Source: Nitrobacter vulgaris (lineage in GTDB: Bacteria; Pseudomonadota; Alphaproteobacteria; Rhizobiales; Xanthobacteraceae). From it: a stretch of DNA of 64,000 nt. The stretch spans positions 1 to 64,000 of the forward strand of contig NZ_JAVDPZ010000019.1 in assembly GCF_031453995.1 (NCBI RefSeq), read 5' to 3'. This document shows positions 62,140 through 64,000 of the stretch, one piece after another. Under the pieces are notes generated by a model that was not told where the DNA came from, did no database searches, and was given only the letters and a program-made list of their open reading frames with translations. Numbering within the stretch: position 1 is the first letter of the stretch; the number at the start of each line of letters is the position of its first letter. The translations under genes were made by a program, and so were the position numbers.

Positions 62140-63645
62140 ATGCCCGTGCTTTCACGCAGAAACTTCATTGCCAGCGGTGCGGCTCTTGCAACAATTCCGC
62201 TGCCGGCCTGGGTTCATCAAGCGCACGCACAACCAGCTACCGTCCTGACTCGGTACGAGGCGACAAGCCCGCAGGGACAGGAAATGCTAGAAAAATATGC
62301 CCGAGCCGTCGCCAAGATGATGGCGCAGACACCGGAGGCCAGTCCGTTATCTTGGCTGTTCCAATGGTACACGCACTCGGTCGATCCCACTAAGGGAATG
62401 GCGGCAGAGGTCGCACGGCTTTATTCCGGGGCGCCGCCGAACGATCCGAGCCGGCTTCTCGCGCTCGCGACGTGGAATACATGCCAACCGCATCAGGCGA
62501 ACGGACTACCACAGCAACAGCGAATGTTCCTCCCATGGCATCGCATGTACGTCTATCTCTTCGAGCGGATCATCCAGAAACAGCTCAACGACGCCACCTT
62601 CACGCTTCCATATTGGGACTACACGACCGACGGAAAGAAGGCGATCCCTGAACAGTTTCGCAGACCGAATGATCCTTTGTACAAGGTGCTCTTCCGCGCA
62701 AATCGCAACGACGGCTCCATTCCTGGCACGGCCAATGTGAATGGAGGGCAGCCCATCGATCAGGATGCGGATGCGCCGTTAAATCTTGATGCGCTTGCCC
62801 GACGGGATTTCGACATAAAAGGTGTCGCGCTCGGTTTTAGCGCTGATGTTGAGAGGGGGATTCACGGCGATGTCCACGTGCTCGTCGGAAACACTTCGAA
62901 CATGGGCAGCGTGCCATGGGCAGCGCGGGACCCGATCTTCTGGCTCCATCACTGCAACATCGACCGTATGTGGTGGAGTTGGAATAAGGCGGGGCGAAAG
63001 AACCCGACCAGTACGAGTTGGCTCGACCAGAGTTTCGCGTTTGCCAACGAAAACAGCAGCCGGGTGGACCCGGTCAACCGTGACTTCGTGGAGCCCGAGG
63101 CGATCGAGGACGGTGCCTATACCTACGATCAGCCAGTACCAGTGCCGCCGCTTTCGCCGACGCCGGCTGGAGCTATGGTTGCTGCTTTTGCTCCATCGAT
63201 CATCGCCCAGCAAGCGCAGCCCGGGCCTGTCAATCTGAGCGGGGCGGCGGTATCAGTGCCTCTCACGACGACTGCCGCGGTGCCGATGAGCGCGCAGATC
63301 GCGGCGGGTGGCCAAAACCAGCGAGTCTTCCTGGTCCTGCAAAATCTGCAAGCACACGCCCAGCCCGGGATCCGCTACAACGTCTATCTCGATCCGCCGT
63401 CTGGCGCTCCCTCCGGCCCGGCTTCGGGCCCCGTGGGTGCGATCAACTTCTTCGACGCCGTGGGACACGGCGAGCACGGCGGCATGGTACAGTCCGATAA
63501 GTTCTACAGCTTTGACGTGACGGACAGGGTCACTGGCGCCGCGGCGGGCAATGGCACTCCTCCGACGGTGCGCATCGCGCCCGCGGGCGCGGCGGCAGCG
63601 GACGCGCGGCCAGCGGTCGGGTCGGTTGCCCTCGTACGGCAGTAG
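62140..63645 (+). CDS. Tat-exported tyrosinase (type-3 copper oxidase)
   Basis: 501 residues from ATG 62140 (GGAGG upstream). Twin-arginine signal SRRNFIASGAALATIPL. Copper site A includes His in CQPHQANG and in FLPWHRMYVYLFERI; site B in HGDVHVLVGN and DPIFWLHHCNIDRMWW. It hydroxylates phenols and oxidises catechols to quinones, giving melanin-like pigment. The C-terminal beta domain (about residues 370-490) is shared with the 61474 protein. Confidence 0.92.
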   Translation: MPVLSRRNFIASGAALATIPLPAWVHQAHAQPATVLTRYEATSPQGQEMLEKYARAVAKMMAQTPEASPLSWLFQWYTHSVDPTKGMAAEVARLYSGAPPNDPSRLLALATWNTCQPHQANGLPQQQRMFLPWHRMYVYLFERIIQKQLNDATFTLPYWDYTTDGKKAIPEQFRRPNDPLYKVLFRANRNDGSIPGTANVNGGQPIDQDADAPLNLDALARRDFDIKGVALGFSADVERGIHGDVHVLVGNTSNMGSVPWAARDPIFWLHHCNIDRMWWSWNKAGRKNPTSTSWLDQSFAFANENSSRVDPVNRDFVEPEAIEDGAYTYDQPVPVPPLSPTPAGAMVAAFAPSIIAQQAQPGPVNLSGAAVSVPLTTTAAVPMSAQIAAGGQNQRVFLVLQNLQAHAQPGIRYNVYLDPPSGAPSGPASGPVGAINFFDAVGHGEHGGMVQSDKFYSFDVTDRVTGAAAGNGTPPTVRIAPAGAAAADARPAVGSVALVRQ

Positions 63646-63684
63646 TCTAGGCCGTCCTGTCGGCGTGGCCTGGGAGCTCGGCCA

Positions 63685-64000
63685 ATGAACGACGACCGTA
63701 TCGAGCAACTGATACTCATGTCGCGGCGCAGGTTGCGCGCTCGGGGACCGTCCCTGTCGGCGGCCGCCAGGAGGGTTCTGCGCAAGCTGGACTCGCTGGT
63801 GGATGTTCTGCACGAAACGGATCGGCTGCCTGAACTTCGCGCAGCCGTGACCCTGGCGAAGGGCGTTCGCTGCCATGTCATCGATTCGATCCGCGGAGAT
63901 GGGCCCAAGCTGATTGAGGTGATCAGGCGGGATATTCCAGCTTTTCGGGCGGCATTCCCCGAGCTTGACTTGGTTCCGGTCGTTCATTACCGGCCTGCTT
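63685..64000 (+). CDS. Partial gene of unknown function
   Basis: ATG 63685 with GGGAG upstream, open to the end of the window (105 codons): MNDDRIEQLILMSRRRLRAR then a helical basic region and PAFRAAFPELDLVPVVHYRP. Forty bases behind the tyrosinase, same strand, so probably co-transcribed. Unrecognised; C-terminus outside the window. Confidence 0.6.
   Translation, partial: MNDDRIEQLILMSRRRLRARGPSLSAAARRVLRKLDSLVDVLHETDRLPELRAAVTLAKGVRCHVIDSIRGDGPKLIEVIRRDIPAFRAAFPELDLVPVVHYRPA

Noticed and set aside
63253..63987. 244-residue antisense frame over the tyrosinase end
   Set aside because: Overlaps the tyrosinase C-terminal domain and the next gene; low-complexity Arg-rich sequence.

Overview
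The window looks like an accessory stretch of an alphaproteobacterial chromosome of Bradyrhizobium/Rhodopseudomonas (Nitrobacteraceae) type. This rests on high GC, many GTG/TTG starts, FixK/FNR-type TTGAT-N4-ATCAA boxes, and many small secreted or membrane proteins of a style I associate with that family. It was read by eye only; no database search was run.

Region 1 (1-18057) is the right part of an integrated, visibly damaged prophage-like element. It holds a primase-helicase with a GGACA/TGTCC repeat cluster behind it, a PilZ-like protein, a tail fibre and DUF4376 partner, a tail chaperone with a -1 frameshift extension, a frameshifted tape measure gene, a metalloprotease-like protein, a prohead protease, then cargo (ribbon-helix-helix modules and a secreted trypsin-like protease) and a tyrosine recombinase. 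It ends in the 3' half of a tRNA-Lys(CTT), the likely attachment site. Terminase, portal and capsid genes are not seen, and tail and head genes are out of the usual order.

Region 2 (18058-30000) is gene-poor and full of small genes and remnants: paralogous small secreted proteins, DUF2171, DUF5996, a GST fragment, a frameshifted chemotaxis receptor, a truncated IS3 transposase abutting a truncated cupin gene, a methyltransferase fragment lacking its cofactor motif, a broken AlpA-like regulator, and a second copy of the ribbon-helix-helix module with the same leader hairpin.

Region 3 (30358-38760) is a carbohydrate/fermentation block with a perfect FixK/FNR box at each end: intact phosphoketolase and glycogen phosphorylase, but broken GH65 phosphorylase, glgX, ackA and a probable pyruvate-formate-lyase start. 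It appears to be a microaerobic sugar-to-acetyl-phosphate module being lost by deletion and point mutation.

Region 4 (39095-49357) carries tex, a Nudix hydrolase, secreted glycine-rich proteins, several very small proteins and more pseudogenes (a VOC protein, an exonuclease III C-terminus, and a small protein broken by a 14-bp duplication plus a nonsense codon).

Region 5 (49358-64000) is an oxidative, largely exported set: a 947-aa animal-type haem peroxidase, a cytochrome P450, a membrane-anchored di-haem cytochrome c, a DUF2235 alpha/beta hydrolase with membrane helices, and a Tat-exported tyrosinase preceded by a stand-alone copy of its C-terminal domain. The peroxidase/P450/di-haem cytochrome group and the tyrosinase pair are the best candidates for an undescribed pathway.
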